Source: JAJAZB01 sp965249815 (GTDB lineage Bacteria; Bacteroidota; Bacteroidia; Cytophagales; Spirosomataceae). From it: a DNA stretch of 64,000 nt. The stretch lies in assembly GCA_965249815.1 (NCBI GenBank), contig CBDFMV010000002.1, positions 248,001 to 312,000 on the forward strand, given 5' to 3'. The position numbers were made by a program, and so were the translations under genes. The notes beneath the pieces are model-generated. The model had not been told where the DNA came from and did not search any database. It worked only from the letters and a program-made list of their open reading frames with translations. This document shows, piece after piece, positions 40,698 through 48,344 of the stretch (position 1 is its first letter; the number at the start of each line of letters is the position of its first letter).

Positions 40698-41360
40698 ATG
40701 CTGCACCTCCAAAACATCGAGAAAGTGTACCGCACCAGCACGATTGAAACGCTGGCGCTCAACAACATCAACCTGAGCATCCGCAAGGGAGAATTCGTGT
40801 CGGTGATGGGCCCGAGCGGCTGCGGCAAGTCCACGCTGCTCAACATCATGGGCCTGCTCGACGCGCCCAGCAGCGGCACCGTCGAACTCGACGGCCAGCC
40901 CGTGGCCTCCTACCGCGATGGGGAACTGGCCCGGCTGCGCAACCAGAAAATCGGGTTCATTTTCCAGAGTTTCCACCTCATCAACGACCTGTCGGTACTC
41001 GACAACGTGGAAATTCCGCTGCTGTACCGCAGCCAGAACGGAAAACCCCGGAGCGAGTACGCGAAACAAGCCCTCGAAAAAGTGGGCCTGAGTAACCGAA
41101 TCAAACACTTTCCCCGCCAACTCTCAGGCGGGCAAAAGCAGCGCGTGGCCATCGCCCGGGCCATCGTGGGCCAGCCCGAACTCATTCTGGCCGACGAACC
41201 TACCGGCAACCTCGACAGCGCGATGGGTCACGAAATCATGAGCATTTTGGAGAACCTCAACCACGACGGAGCCACCATCGTGATGGTCACCCACGACGAA
41301 ACCATGGCCAAACGCACCCACCGGCTCGTGCGGCTTTTCGACGGAAGCCAAGTCCAATGA
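40698..41360 (+). CDS. ABC transporter ATPase (MacB/LolD type)
   Basis: About 220 residues. Complete nucleotide-binding domain: Walker A GPSGCGKSTLL at about 37-47, Q-loop IFQSFHLINDLSVL, signature LSGGQKQRVAIARAI, Walker B LILADEPTGNLDS, H-loop VMVTHDETMA. The sequence ADEPTGNLDS is the hallmark of the MacB/LolD/FtsE group. It powers the two FtsX-type permeases encoded next. I start at the ATG at 40698. The stop codon is inside the heptamer repeat that follows. Confidence 0.95.
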   Translation: MLHLQNIEKVYRTSTIETLALNNINLSIRKGEFVSVMGPSGCGKSTLLNIMGLLDAPSSGTVELDGQPVASYRDGELARLRNQKIGFIFQSFHLINDLSVLDNVEIPLLYRSQNGKPRSEYAKQALEKVGLSNRIKHFPRQLSGGQKQRVAIARAIVGQPELILADEPTGNLDSAMGHEIMSILENLNHDGATIVMVTHDETMAKRTHRLVRLFDGSQVQ

Positions 41361-41434
41361 CTGAATTCTGAATGATTAAATGACTGAATATCAAGCCCTT
41401 TTTTATTCAATCATTCAGTTACTCACTCATTCAA
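41357..41434. repeat. Heptamer-built inverted repeat (unit like GACTGAA)
   Basis: Arms 41357-41391 and 41403-41434 built of 7-mers (GACTGAA, TTCTGAA, TGATTAA). It includes the stop codon of the ATPase gene and fills the gap to the first permease. Confidence 0.82.
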
Positions 41435-41447
41435 AATTAGATTTCCC

Positions 41448-42692
41448 ATGCTCCTCAACGCCCTAAAAATCGCCTGGAAGGTGCTGCTCCGGCACCCGTT
41501 TTACACCTTCATCACGCTGTTCGGCATCAGCCTCACGCTCACCGTGCTGATGGTGCTGACCTCGTTTCTCGACCACCTGCTCGCGCCGCACTACCCCGAG
41601 CACAAACGCGAGCGGCTGCTGTACCTGACGCGGGTGGCCGAGCGGGACTCGATGCGGCAGTCCACCCGGCAAAGCCCGGCGAGTTTTCATTTTTTGAAAA
41701 CTTACGTCAAACCGCTGAAAACGCCCGAGAAGGTGGGCATCACGACGCTGTTTGGGTTTGCCAACGCTTACGTCAACGGCAAACGCCTCAGCCTGCAAAC
41801 TAAGTTTACCGACGCCGATTTCTGGGAGGTGACTGACTTTGAGTTTCTCGAAGGCAAACCCTACAACGCCCAGACCATCGCCCAGGGCCAGCAGGTGGCC
41901 GTCATCACCGACGACCTGAAAAAGCAGTATTTCGAGGACGGAACCGCGCTCGTTGTGGGCAAAACCATCGAGGTGGACAACGCCCGCTACCGGGTCATCG
42001 GCGTGGTGCGGGCGGGACCCATCACCCGGCCGATCACGTCGGGCGACATTTACTTTCCGTACACCGTACCGAAGAGCAACTTTCAGTCGAAGAACCTCAC
42101 GGGTGGGTTTGTCGGTCTGGTGCTGGCGCGGACGCCCGCCGACATTCCAGCCATCAAAGCCGAATTCGACGGCGTGGTGAGCCGGATCCCGATGCCGCAG
42201 GTGGACGACGGTTTCAAGTTTTTCGTCCTCGATACCAGCCTGGACACCTACCTCGAAAACTGGTTGAACATCTTCGGCAAAGTGCTCGCCGGGCCGGTGT
42301 TTTTCGCCGTTGTCGGGTTGTTCATGCTGCTGTTCATGGCCCTGCCCGCCATCAACCTCGTCAACGTCAACGTGAGCCGGATCATGGAGCGGGCGTCCGA
42401 AATCGGCATTCGCAAGGCCTTCGGGGCACCGGCCCGCACGCTGGTGTGGCAGTTCGTGGTCGAAAACCTGTTCATCACCTTCATCGGTGGGGCCATCGCG
42501 CTGTTGTTTTCCGGGCTGATTATCTGGTACATCAACCAGAGCGGCTGGATTTTCCGGGCCGATCTCACCATCAATTTCACCGTCTTTGCCGTCAGTATTC
42601 TCGTCTGCGTCGTGTTCGGCCTGCTGTCGGGCGTGGCCCCGGCTTTCCGCATGGCCAGGCTGCCGATTGCGGAAGCGTTGAAAAATACATAA
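41448..42692 (+). CDS. FtsX-like ABC permease 1 (MacB periplasmic core)
   Basis: About 414 residues: N-terminal membrane helix (about 16-38), a periplasmic MacB core domain of about 220 residues, and three C-terminal helices (around 283-305, 333-358, 375-397) with the FtsX-type coupling sequence RIMERASEIGIRKAFGAPAR. No ATPase fused, unlike MacB proper. Part of a 1 ATPase + 2 permease transporter that probably works with the adaptor and TolC proteins. These mechanotransmission-type transporters often move peptides or lipoproteins rather than drugs. Confidence 0.9.
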   Translation: MLLNALKIAWKVLLRHPFYTFITLFGISLTLTVLMVLTSFLDHLLAPHYPEHKRERLLYLTRVAERDSMRQSTRQSPASFHFLKTYVKPLKTPEKVGITTLFGFANAYVNGKRLSLQTKFTDADFWEVTDFEFLEGKPYNAQTIAQGQQVAVITDDLKKQYFEDGTALVVGKTIEVDNARYRVIGVVRAGPITRPITSGDIYFPYTVPKSNFQSKNLTGGFVGLVLARTPADIPAIKAEFDGVVSRIPMPQVDDGFKFFVLDTSLDTYLENWLNIFGKVLAGPVFFAVVGLFMLLFMALPAINLVNVNVSRIMERASEIGIRKAFGAPARTLVWQFVVENLFITFIGGAIALLFSGLIIWYINQSGWIFRADLTINFTVFAVSILVCVVFGLLSGVAPAFRMARLPIAEALKNT

Positions 42693-42702
42693 ACCTCAAT
42701 CC

Positions 42703-42812
42703 CGTCATGCTGAACTTGATTCAGCATCTTCCCGCTGGCAGGCAAGTTGTTCTTTGGCAGTCAAGCTACCTGGGCTGAAAGGGGAAGATGCTGAATCAAG
42801 TTCAGCATGACG
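42703..42812. repeat. Inverted-repeat element, TCATGCTGAA family
   Basis: Perfect 31-bp arms at 42703-42733 and 42782-42812 (CGTCATGCTGAACTTGATTC end) around a 48-bp core. Fills the gap between the two permease genes; shares its core with the hairpin at 621-655. Confidence 0.95.
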
Positions 42813-42827
42813 AAAAACAAAACAGAC

Positions 42828-44024
42828 ATGCTCAAGCACCTCTTCCGGTTGATGTGGAACAAAAAGCGCGGCCACGCGCTGCTCATCGTCGAAATCCTGG
42901 CGGCCTTTCTGGTGCTGTTCGGGGTGACGAGCCTCATCACCCACAACCTCCGCAATTACCGCCAGCCTATCGGCTACGATTTCCACGACGTGTGGAACAT
43001 CAGCTTCGACACTCGGGGGCAGTCGGACAGCCTCGCTACCGACCTGATGCGCCAGCTCAAAGCCCGCGCCCAGAGCTACCGCGAAGTGCAGGCGGTGAGC
43101 CTGTTCGGGAGCAACGCACCGCTGTCGCAGAACCAGTCGAACCGAGGGATTCACTACGGCAAAACCAACCAGGTAACTGACTATTACACCACCGACCGCG
43201 ATTTTGCCCGCACGATGAGCGTGCCCGTGCGCGAAGGACGCTGGTTCGACAAATCCGACGAAGGCGAGGGCGTCAAACCGGTCGTGATTAACCAGCCGCT
43301 ACGCGAAATTCTCTTCGGCACTGGCCCGGCCATCGGTAAACTGGTGACCTTCGAAGACCCCTGGGTGAAGAAGGACCAAAAAGTGGAAAAATTCCGCGTC
43401 GTCGGCGTGATTGGCAACTTTAAAACCCGCGGTGAATACCAGCGCAACGACCCCGGCGTGTTTGAACTGATGCGCGAGGCCAAACCCAACTGGATGCGGA
43501 CGATGCTGCTGAAGGTGAAACCCGGCACCGACGCCGCTTTCGAGGCCCGCCTGATGCGGGATTTCGCCGCCATGACCAAAGACTGGAACATCGACGTATC
43601 GTACCTGGAAAAACAGCGCCGGACGGCCCAAAACCTCACGCTGGTGCCGGTATTGATTTTCCTGATTGTCAGCGGTTTTTTACTGATTAATGTCGCGCTG
43701 GGCCTGTTCGGCGTGCTCAACCTGAGCATCGCCCGGCGGCGGAGCGAAATCGGCGTCCGACGGGCGATGGGGGCCACGTCACGTTCCATTACGGCGCAAT
43801 TCGTGGGCGAAACCTGGGTGCTGGCTACCTTTGGCGTGCTCATCGGGCTGGTGTTCGCCGTGCAGTTCCCAATTCTGCGCGTGTTCGACCTGGAACCGGG
43901 CGTGTACGTGTCGGCCATCGGCGTTTCGGCGCTGGTCATTTTTATCATCGTCACGCTCTGCGCGATTTACCCCAGTCGGCAGGCCGCGCGGGTGCAGCCG
44001 TCGGTGGCGTTGCACGAAGAATGA
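42828..44024 (+). CDS. FtsX-like ABC permease 2 (MacB periplasmic core)
   Basis: About 398 residues, same layout as permease 1: first helix HALLIVEILAAFLVLFGV near 15-32, periplasmic domain, then three helices and the coupling segment SIARRRSEIGVRRAMGATSR. I start at the ATG at 42828; an ATG at 42807 lies in the right arm of the repeat before it. Two diverged permeases with one ATPase suggest a heterodimeric transporter. The C-terminus ends PSRQAARVQPSVALHEE, a typical cytosolic tail. Confidence 0.9.
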   Translation: MLKHLFRLMWNKKRGHALLIVEILAAFLVLFGVTSLITHNLRNYRQPIGYDFHDVWNISFDTRGQSDSLATDLMRQLKARAQSYREVQAVSLFGSNAPLSQNQSNRGIHYGKTNQVTDYYTTDRDFARTMSVPVREGRWFDKSDEGEGVKPVVINQPLREILFGTGPAIGKLVTFEDPWVKKDQKVEKFRVVGVIGNFKTRGEYQRNDPGVFELMREAKPNWMRTMLLKVKPGTDAAFEARLMRDFAAMTKDWNIDVSYLEKQRRTAQNLTLVPVLIFLIVSGFLLINVALGLFGVLNLSIARRRSEIGVRRAMGATSRSITAQFVGETWVLATFGVLIGLVFAVQFPILRVFDLEPGVYVSAIGVSALVIFIIVTLCAIYPSRQAARVQPSVALHEE

Positions 44025-44114
44025 GAAAAGGGAGGCCAGCCGTATAGGAATTGTGCGGGGGCACGGCTGGCCTCCCGGCCCGGTTCCCCCAAATTTGCCT
44101 GACGATCCACCCCC

Positions 44115-45500
44115 ATGCTTCTCATCATCGACGACGACATCGCCGTGCAAACCTCCCTCTCGCTGCTGCTGCGCAGGGAAGGCTTTGACGTCAAAACCGC
44201 CTCCAACCCCGAGGATGCGCTCGAATTGATGGACGAACAGACGCCCGAACTGGCCCTGCTCGACATGAATTTCAGCATCGAAACCTCTGGCAGCGAGGGC
44301 CTGCGCACGCTCCGGCGCATCCGCAGCCGGTTTCCGTCGGTGCCGGTGATCCTGATCACGGGTTGGGGCAGTATCGACCTCGCCGTGGAGGGCATGAAGG
44401 CGGGCGCGAAAGATTTCATCACCAAACCCTGGCAAAACGACTACCTCCTCCAGTCGGTCAACACGGTGCTGGATTTAGCCCGGCGCAACGTCGAGTCGCC
44501 GAGCCGCCAGAAGCTCAACCGGAAGTTTTTGCTCGACAACATCGTCGGCGAAGACCCGAAACTGCTCGACGTGTTGGAAACCGTGGGCCGCGTGGCGCCG
44601 ACCGACGCGCCGGTACTCATCACCGGCGAAAGCGGCACGGGCAAGGAACTCATCGCCGAGGCTACTCACCAGAACAGCCGACGGCGGCGGAATCCGTTCG
44701 TGAAAGTCAACCTCGGCGGCATTTCGGCCTCGCTGTTCGAGAGCGAATTGTTCGGCCATGTGCGCGGGGCCTTCACCGACGCCAAAACCGACCGCGTCGG
44801 TCGGTTTGAACTCGCCAACAAGGGCAGCATTTTCCTCGACGAAATCGGCGACCTCGACCCGGCCAGTCAGGTGAAACTGCTGCGGGTGTTGCAGGACCGA
44901 ACCTTCGAGCCACTCGGCAGCAGTCGCCCGAAAACCGCCGACGTGCGGGTGATTTGCGCCACCAATCGCAACCTGGAAGAGATGGTCGCAAAAGGCACCT
45001 TCCGGGAAGATCTGTTTTACCGCATCAACCTCATCACCGTCCGCCTGCCCGCCCTCCGCGAGCGCCCCGGCGACATCCCGCGATTGGTGCAGTTTTTCAT
45101 CGAAAACCTGCGGAATCTGTACGCCCGGCCCGATTTGCGGGTCAGTCCGGCGGCGCTGAAGTGGCTGAAAGGGTTGCCGCTGCCGGGAAATATCCGCCAG
45201 TTGAAAAACCTTGTCGAGCGTACCGTGTTGCTGACTCCGCACGACGAACTCGACGTCGCCGACTTCGAGCGGCACGTTTCCTCCGGCCCCGCGCCCGCTG
45301 CCCCCGGCCGTTACGACGGACCGTCCCTGCCGCCCGTCGGCACGATGTCGCTGGAAGAAATGGAGTGGCAGATGATTCGCCGGGCGATGGACTTTCACCA
45401 GAACCGCGTTTCGCGCGTGGCCCGCGCTCTGGGCATCACCCGTTTCGCGCTCTACCGGCGGCTGGAGAAATTCGGGATTCCGTATTCTTCCGAAGACTGA
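44115..45500 (+). CDS. Sigma-54-dependent response regulator (NtrC family)
   Basis: About 461 residues: receiver domain 1-120 (LLIIDDDIAVQ acidic pair, LALLDMNFS phospho-acceptor Asp, ILITGWGS, FITKPW lysine), AAA+ domain 140-375 (Walker A GESGTGKELIAE, GRFELANKGSIFLDEIGDLD, CATNRNLEEM), and a Fis-type C-terminal HTH (NRVSRVARALGITRFALYRRL). The sigma-54 contact loop reads GAFTDA instead of GAFTGA, a variant I know from other Bacteroidota. It activates sigma-54 promoters when phosphorylated. The histidine kinase follows, and a candidate sigma-54 promoter lies downstream of that. Confidence 0.94.
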   Translation: MLLIIDDDIAVQTSLSLLLRREGFDVKTASNPEDALELMDEQTPELALLDMNFSIETSGSEGLRTLRRIRSRFPSVPVILITGWGSIDLAVEGMKAGAKDFITKPWQNDYLLQSVNTVLDLARRNVESPSRQKLNRKFLLDNIVGEDPKLLDVLETVGRVAPTDAPVLITGESGTGKELIAEATHQNSRRRRNPFVKVNLGGISASLFESELFGHVRGAFTDAKTDRVGRFELANKGSIFLDEIGDLDPASQVKLLRVLQDRTFEPLGSSRPKTADVRVICATNRNLEEMVAKGTFREDLFYRINLITVRLPALRERPGDIPRLVQFFIENLRNLYARPDLRVSPAALKWLKGLPLPGNIRQLKNLVERTVLLTPHDELDVADFERHVSSGPAPAAPGRYDGPSLPPVGTMSLEEMEWQMIRRAMDFHQNRVSRVARALGITRFALYRRLEKFGIPYSSED

Positions 45501-45501
45501 A

Positions 45502-45612
45502 TTTTAACCGCCGAGGACGCTGAGTTCAATCGCAGAGGTCGCGGAATTTCTTCTCTGTGTACTTTGCGGTCCGTCGCTGCGGTGAAAAACGCTGCGAACT
45601 CTGCGGTTAAAT
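45502..45612. repeat. Diverged inverted repeat, TTAACCG family
   Basis: Ends TTTTAACCG (45502-45510) and CGGTTAAA (45605-45612), with imperfect internal pairing (GCAGAGGTCGCGG, CTGCGAACTCTGCGG). Fills the gap between regulator and kinase genes. Confidence 0.7.
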
Positions 45613-45625
45613 CCACCAGAACGGA

Positions 45626-46906
45626 ATGAAACTCTCCTTTCAAACCCGCTACCTGCTCTATATCCTGGCCGTTCACGCCGTCGTGGTGGCGCTGATTTTT
45701 AGGTTATTGCGGGAAAAGGCGCTTTGGTTCATCGCGGCGGAGGTGGGCGTAGCCCTTTCGCTGGTGGCGGCGATTTGGTTTTTCCGGCAATTCCGCGAGC
45801 CATCGGAGTTCATCGCGTCGGGCATCGAGGCCATCCGCGACCAGGATTTCACGGTCAAATTCGTCCCGACCGGCAACGAGGCCGTCGACGAACTCATCCG
45901 GGTGTACAACCTGATGATCGACCAGCTCCGCCACGAGCGCACCCGCCAGCGCGAGCAGCAGTTTTTCCTGGAAAACCTCGTCGAAGCCGCGCCCATCGCT
46001 ATTTTGATTTTCGACTTCGACGGCCGGATTGCCTCGGCAAATCCACGCGCACGAACCCTGCTGGGCCAGAAGTTGGCCGATTTGCTCGGTAAACTTCCCG
46101 GAGAAACGGCCCACCCACTGCTCCGGGAGTTTCCGACGCTCGAAAGCGGCGAGGCGCGCACGGTCAAAATCAGCGGGGTGGAAACCTACAAACTCAGCCA
46201 CTCGCACTTCATGGACCGGGGCTTCGCGCGCTCGTTTGTGTTGATTGAAGAACTGACCCGCGAAATCCTCGAATCCGAAAAAGCGGCCTACGGCAAGGTC
46301 ATCCGCATGATGGCCCACGAAGTGAACAACTCCATCGGGGCCGTCAATTCCATCCTCGACGTTACCCAGAGCTACCTCGAGGTGCCTGACGTGAAACACG
46401 CCGTGCGTGTGGCCCACGAGCGCAACCAGCGGCTCGCCACCTTCATGCGCCGCTTCGCCGACGTGGTGCGCCTGCCCGAGCCGAATCTTCATCCCGCCAA
46501 CCTGACCGAACTGGCCCGGAACGTCACGCAGTTGATGCAACCCCAGGCCCAGGTGCGCGGCGTCGTGCTCACGTTCCGGGCCACGGACGAGCCGGTCATG
46601 CGCCCGGCGGACGTCGGGCAACTTGAACAGGTGCTGGTCAACGTACTGAAAAATGCGATGGAAGCCTGCCAGCCCGGCCAAGCCGTTGAACTGGTTGTTT
46701 CGCCCGGCACACTTACCGTCCGCGACAATGGCCAGCCCATCGCCGACGACGTGGCCGTCCGCCTTTTCAACCCGTTCTTCAGCACCAAGCCCGACGGCCA
46801 GGGCATCGGCCTTACGCTCGCGCGGGAGATTCTGCTCAACCACGGCTTCTCATTCTCGCTCAAAACGGGCGCGGACGGCTGGACGGCGTTCGTGATTCAC
46901 TTCTGA
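45626..46906 (+). CDS. Histidine kinase with two membrane helices and minimal periplasmic loop
   Basis: About 426 residues. Two adjacent helices (YLLYILAVHAVVVALIFRLL and FIAAEVGVALSLVAAIWFF) are separated by only about eight residues, so there is almost no periplasmic sensor: an intramembrane-sensing type. Then a HAMP-like segment, a PAS domain (VEAAPIAILIFDFDGRI), the H-box RMMAHEVNNSIGAVNS, N-box VLVNVLKNAMEACQ, and GQGIGLTLAREILLNHG. It pairs with the NtrC-type regulator upstream. Such kinases often respond to envelope stress or to an associated ABC transporter, as in Bce-type modules; that parallel is inference. Confidence 0.9.
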   Translation: MKLSFQTRYLLYILAVHAVVVALIFRLLREKALWFIAAEVGVALSLVAAIWFFRQFREPSEFIASGIEAIRDQDFTVKFVPTGNEAVDELIRVYNLMIDQLRHERTRQREQQFFLENLVEAAPIAILIFDFDGRIASANPRARTLLGQKLADLLGKLPGETAHPLLREFPTLESGEARTVKISGVETYKLSHSHFMDRGFARSFVLIEELTREILESEKAAYGKVIRMMAHEVNNSIGAVNSILDVTQSYLEVPDVKHAVRVAHERNQRLATFMRRFADVVRLPEPNLHPANLTELARNVTQLMQPQAQVRGVVLTFRATDEPVMRPADVGQLEQVLVNVLKNAMEACQPGQAVELVVSPGTLTVRDNGQPIADDVAVRLFNPFFSTKPDGQGIGLTLAREILLNHGFSFSLKTGADGWTAFVIHF

Positions 46907-46957
46907 TTTTTCTGGCCCCGTTCCGGGGATATTCCCCGCTGAGGGACGCACTCGCGC

Positions 46958-46993
46958 GTTCGTTTCCGAACAGTTCTGTCCGAAACCGAACAG
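46958..46993 (+). promoter_or_regulatory. Candidate enhancer site (dyad and 20-bp direct repeats)
   Basis: GTTCGTTTC (46958-46966) faces GAAACCGAAC (46982-46991) around the palindrome GAACAGTTC (46968-46976). CCGAACAG also recurs with a 20-bp period (46966 and 46986). It lies 65-100 bases upstream of the candidate sigma-54 promoter, the usual place for an activator site. Confidence 0.5.
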
Positions 46994-47008
46994 GTATTTT
47001 TACGGGCT

Positions 47009-47016
47009 TAAATTTG
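47009..47016 (+). promoter_or_regulatory. Possible housekeeping -7 element
   Basis: TAAATTTG fits TAnnTTTG, but no -33 TTTG is seen at the right spacing. Alternative to the sigma-54 site just downstream. Confidence 0.35.
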
Positions 47017-47057
47017 TAAAATATTGATTTACAATAAGTTAATTGCAAAAAATGTCC

Positions 47058-47073
47058 TGGCACAGGCTTTGAA
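47058..47073 (+). promoter_or_regulatory. Candidate sigma-54 (-24/-12) promoter
   Basis: TGGCAC-AGGCT-TTGAA has the invariant GG of the -24 box and exact spacing to a TTG of the -12 box; the usual C of TTGC is replaced by A. Predicted start near 47084, about 88 bases before micropeptide 1. Confidence 0.55.
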
Positions 47074-47171
47074 CTAAGAAGGGTACAATCAATTTTAAAA
47101 CACCGGTGCAACGGACAAACCCCCGGATGCATCTTTGAAACGAACCAATCAACTCAAAAACAAACAACGCC

Positions 47172-47285
47172 ATGAACGCCCTCTCGTACCTCCGCTCCCG
47201 GCCTGCCCGTTCCCGTGTTCTGCACGTGAACGGCTCGCCGCTGGTGCCCGCCGTCCGCAGCCGCTACCGGTCGGTGCTGCTCTAA
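47172..47285 (+). CDS. Arginine-rich micropeptide 1 (37 residues), paralogue of 48070-48180
   Basis: ATG to TAA, 37 codons plus stop. Seven arginines, no Asp or Glu. The C-terminal 14 residues fit L-x-P-x-V-R-S-x-Y-R-S-x-x-L (residues 24-37), preceded by RPxRxR (10-15) and V-N-G (19-21). A second ORF 785 bp downstream shares 18 of 36 aligned residues and the whole motif, with several synonymous codon changes, which argues that the product is selected as protein. Upstream are a candidate sigma-54 promoter and a complete efflux/two-component locus. No signal peptide is evident; V-N-G may mark a processing point, but this is a guess. No known family recognised. Confidence 0.7.
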   Translation: MNALSYLRSRPARSRVLHVNGSPLVPAVRSRYRSVLL

Positions 47286-47466
47286 CTTCCGGTTCACGCC
47301 GAATTTCCGACCGTCCAGCCCGTGTTTTTCCCGGCTCGTCGAAAAGTACAACGGAAGTTCAGGTGAGACCCACCAACTTTGTTTCAACAAAAGGCTGACA
47401 ACCAGCCACCAACGCAATCAACTCCAAACAATTTTTTTCTCAATCAACTCTCAAAACACAAAAACC

Positions 47467-47871
47467 ATGAAAACCAATTTCGCCGTACTCGCCCTCGCCG
47501 CCACCTTGCTGGCCGCCTCGTTTACCAACGCCAATGCCACCACGCCCGGCACCGTCGAACCCAAAGAACCCGTTGGCATCGAAGCCGCCAATTCGTTCTC
47601 GGTCAGTACCCGCCTCGTCTCGGATTCCCGCGAACTGCGGTTTTTCGTCCAGAAGAACGCGCCTTCGGCCGTACGGGTCGAACTGAAAAACGAGCAGGGC
47701 GACCTGCTGTTCGAGAGCGTCATTGCCAAGCGCTCCAACGGCAAGGCGTTTTCGTTGAAAATGAACGACCTGCCCGATGGTCACTACACCATTGAAGTGA
47801 GCAACCGCGACAAGAAAGAAGTGAAGGCCTTCGACCTGAAAACCCCCGAACGGCAGGTGGCCATCAAGTAA
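47467..47871 (+). CDS. Small secreted beta-rich protein
   Basis: About 134 residues. Signal peptide (KTNFAVLALAATLLAASFTNANA) then a mature part of about 110 residues with alternating strands: SRELRFFVQKNAPSAVRVEL, NEQGDLLFESVIAKRSNGK, and FSLKMNDLPDGHYTIEVSNR, similar in outline to the fibronectin-like or sorting-domain folds of small Bacteroidota exported proteins. It lies 181 bp after micropeptide 1 without an obvious terminator between, and is closed by a strong terminator, so it may share the sigma-54 transcript. Function unknown. Confidence 0.8.
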   Translation: MKTNFAVLALAATLLAASFTNANATTPGTVEPKEPVGIEAANSFSVSTRLVSDSRELRFFVQKNAPSAVRVELKNEQGDLLFESVIAKRSNGKAFSLKMNDLPDGHYTIEVSNRDKKEVKAFDLKTPERQVAIK

Positions 47872-47876
47872 GAAGA

Positions 47877-47908
47877 ACAAGGTCGGGGGGCAACTCCCGA
47901 CCTTGTTT
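47877..47908 (+). terminator. Rho-independent terminator
   Basis: Stem AACAAGGTCGGG / CCCGACCTTGTT, 6 bases after the stop codon of the small secreted protein. Confidence 0.85.
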
Positions 47909-47972
47909 CATTGGTTCAACTGCCTATTTTAACCCCGCCTACGCTCTTTTTGCCACGTCGCTTCCTTGGGGG

Positions 47973-48002
47973 TTTGCCAACCGCCGCCCGCCCCCAACTT
48001 TG
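47973..48002 (+). promoter_or_regulatory. Candidate housekeeping promoter of micropeptide 2
   Basis: -33 TTTG (47973-47976), 18-base spacer, then CAACTTTG (47995-48002), one mismatch from TAnnTTTG. Confidence 0.45.
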
Positions 48003-48069
48003 ACAGCACGGAAACCGAGAAACGTCTTTCGACCCAACCAGCAATCAACGCTCAACACATTCTGAAACC

Positions 48070-48180
48070 ATGAAAACGTCGTATCGTAGTCTTCGCCCGC
48101 CGCGCCCCCGGTTGATTCAGGTGGGCGGGAACGCGCTCTCGCCATCCGTGCGCAGCGTGTACCGGTCGCGGACGCTCTGA
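48070..48180 (+). CDS. Arginine-rich micropeptide 2 (36 residues), paralogue of 47172-47285
   Basis: ATG to TGA, 36 codons plus stop. Eight basic residues, no acidic ones. Contains RPxRxR (residues 9-14), V-G-G (18-20), and the motif L-x-P-x-V-R-S-x-Y-R-S-x-x-L at residues 23-36. It has its own candidate promoter and is followed by a terminator, so it is a free-standing unit with a leader of about 60 bases. The two peptides bracket the gene for a small secreted protein. If V-G-G/V-N-G is a cleavage point, the released part would be a basic 16-mer, but no C39-type peptidase is encoded here. Confidence 0.7.
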   Translation: MKTSYRSLRPPRPRLIQVGGNALSPSVRSVYRSRTL

Positions 48181-48200
48181 GCCTTGCGCCGCCCCCTTTC

Positions 48201-48233
48201 AAGCCAGTGCCGAAAAACGGTGCTGGCTTTTTT
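48201..48233 (+). terminator. Terminator after micropeptide 2
   Basis: Stem AAGCCAGTGCCG / CGGTGCTGGCTT with two G-T pairs, then TTTTT. Confidence 0.75.
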
Positions 48234-48344
48234 GTGTGATTGGATATTCCCCCGTTGGGTTGGATTACCTTAGCCGGGGTCGTTATTCTGGCAAGGCGCT
48301 AACAGTTTGTTGGCGTGAGTTAACAGGTTAAGCCACCTGCTCGT

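Noticed and set aside
47135..47398. Longer frame covering micropeptide 1 (KRTNQLKNKQRHERPLVPPL start)
   Set aside because: It is in another frame, has no paralogue downstream and no features; the frame with the paralogue is favoured.
47172..48180. Micropeptides as classic double-glycine bacteriocin leaders
   Set aside because: Only one has GG, the typical hydrophobic leader spacing is absent, and the pump lacks a C39 peptidase domain. Kept only as a weak possibility.
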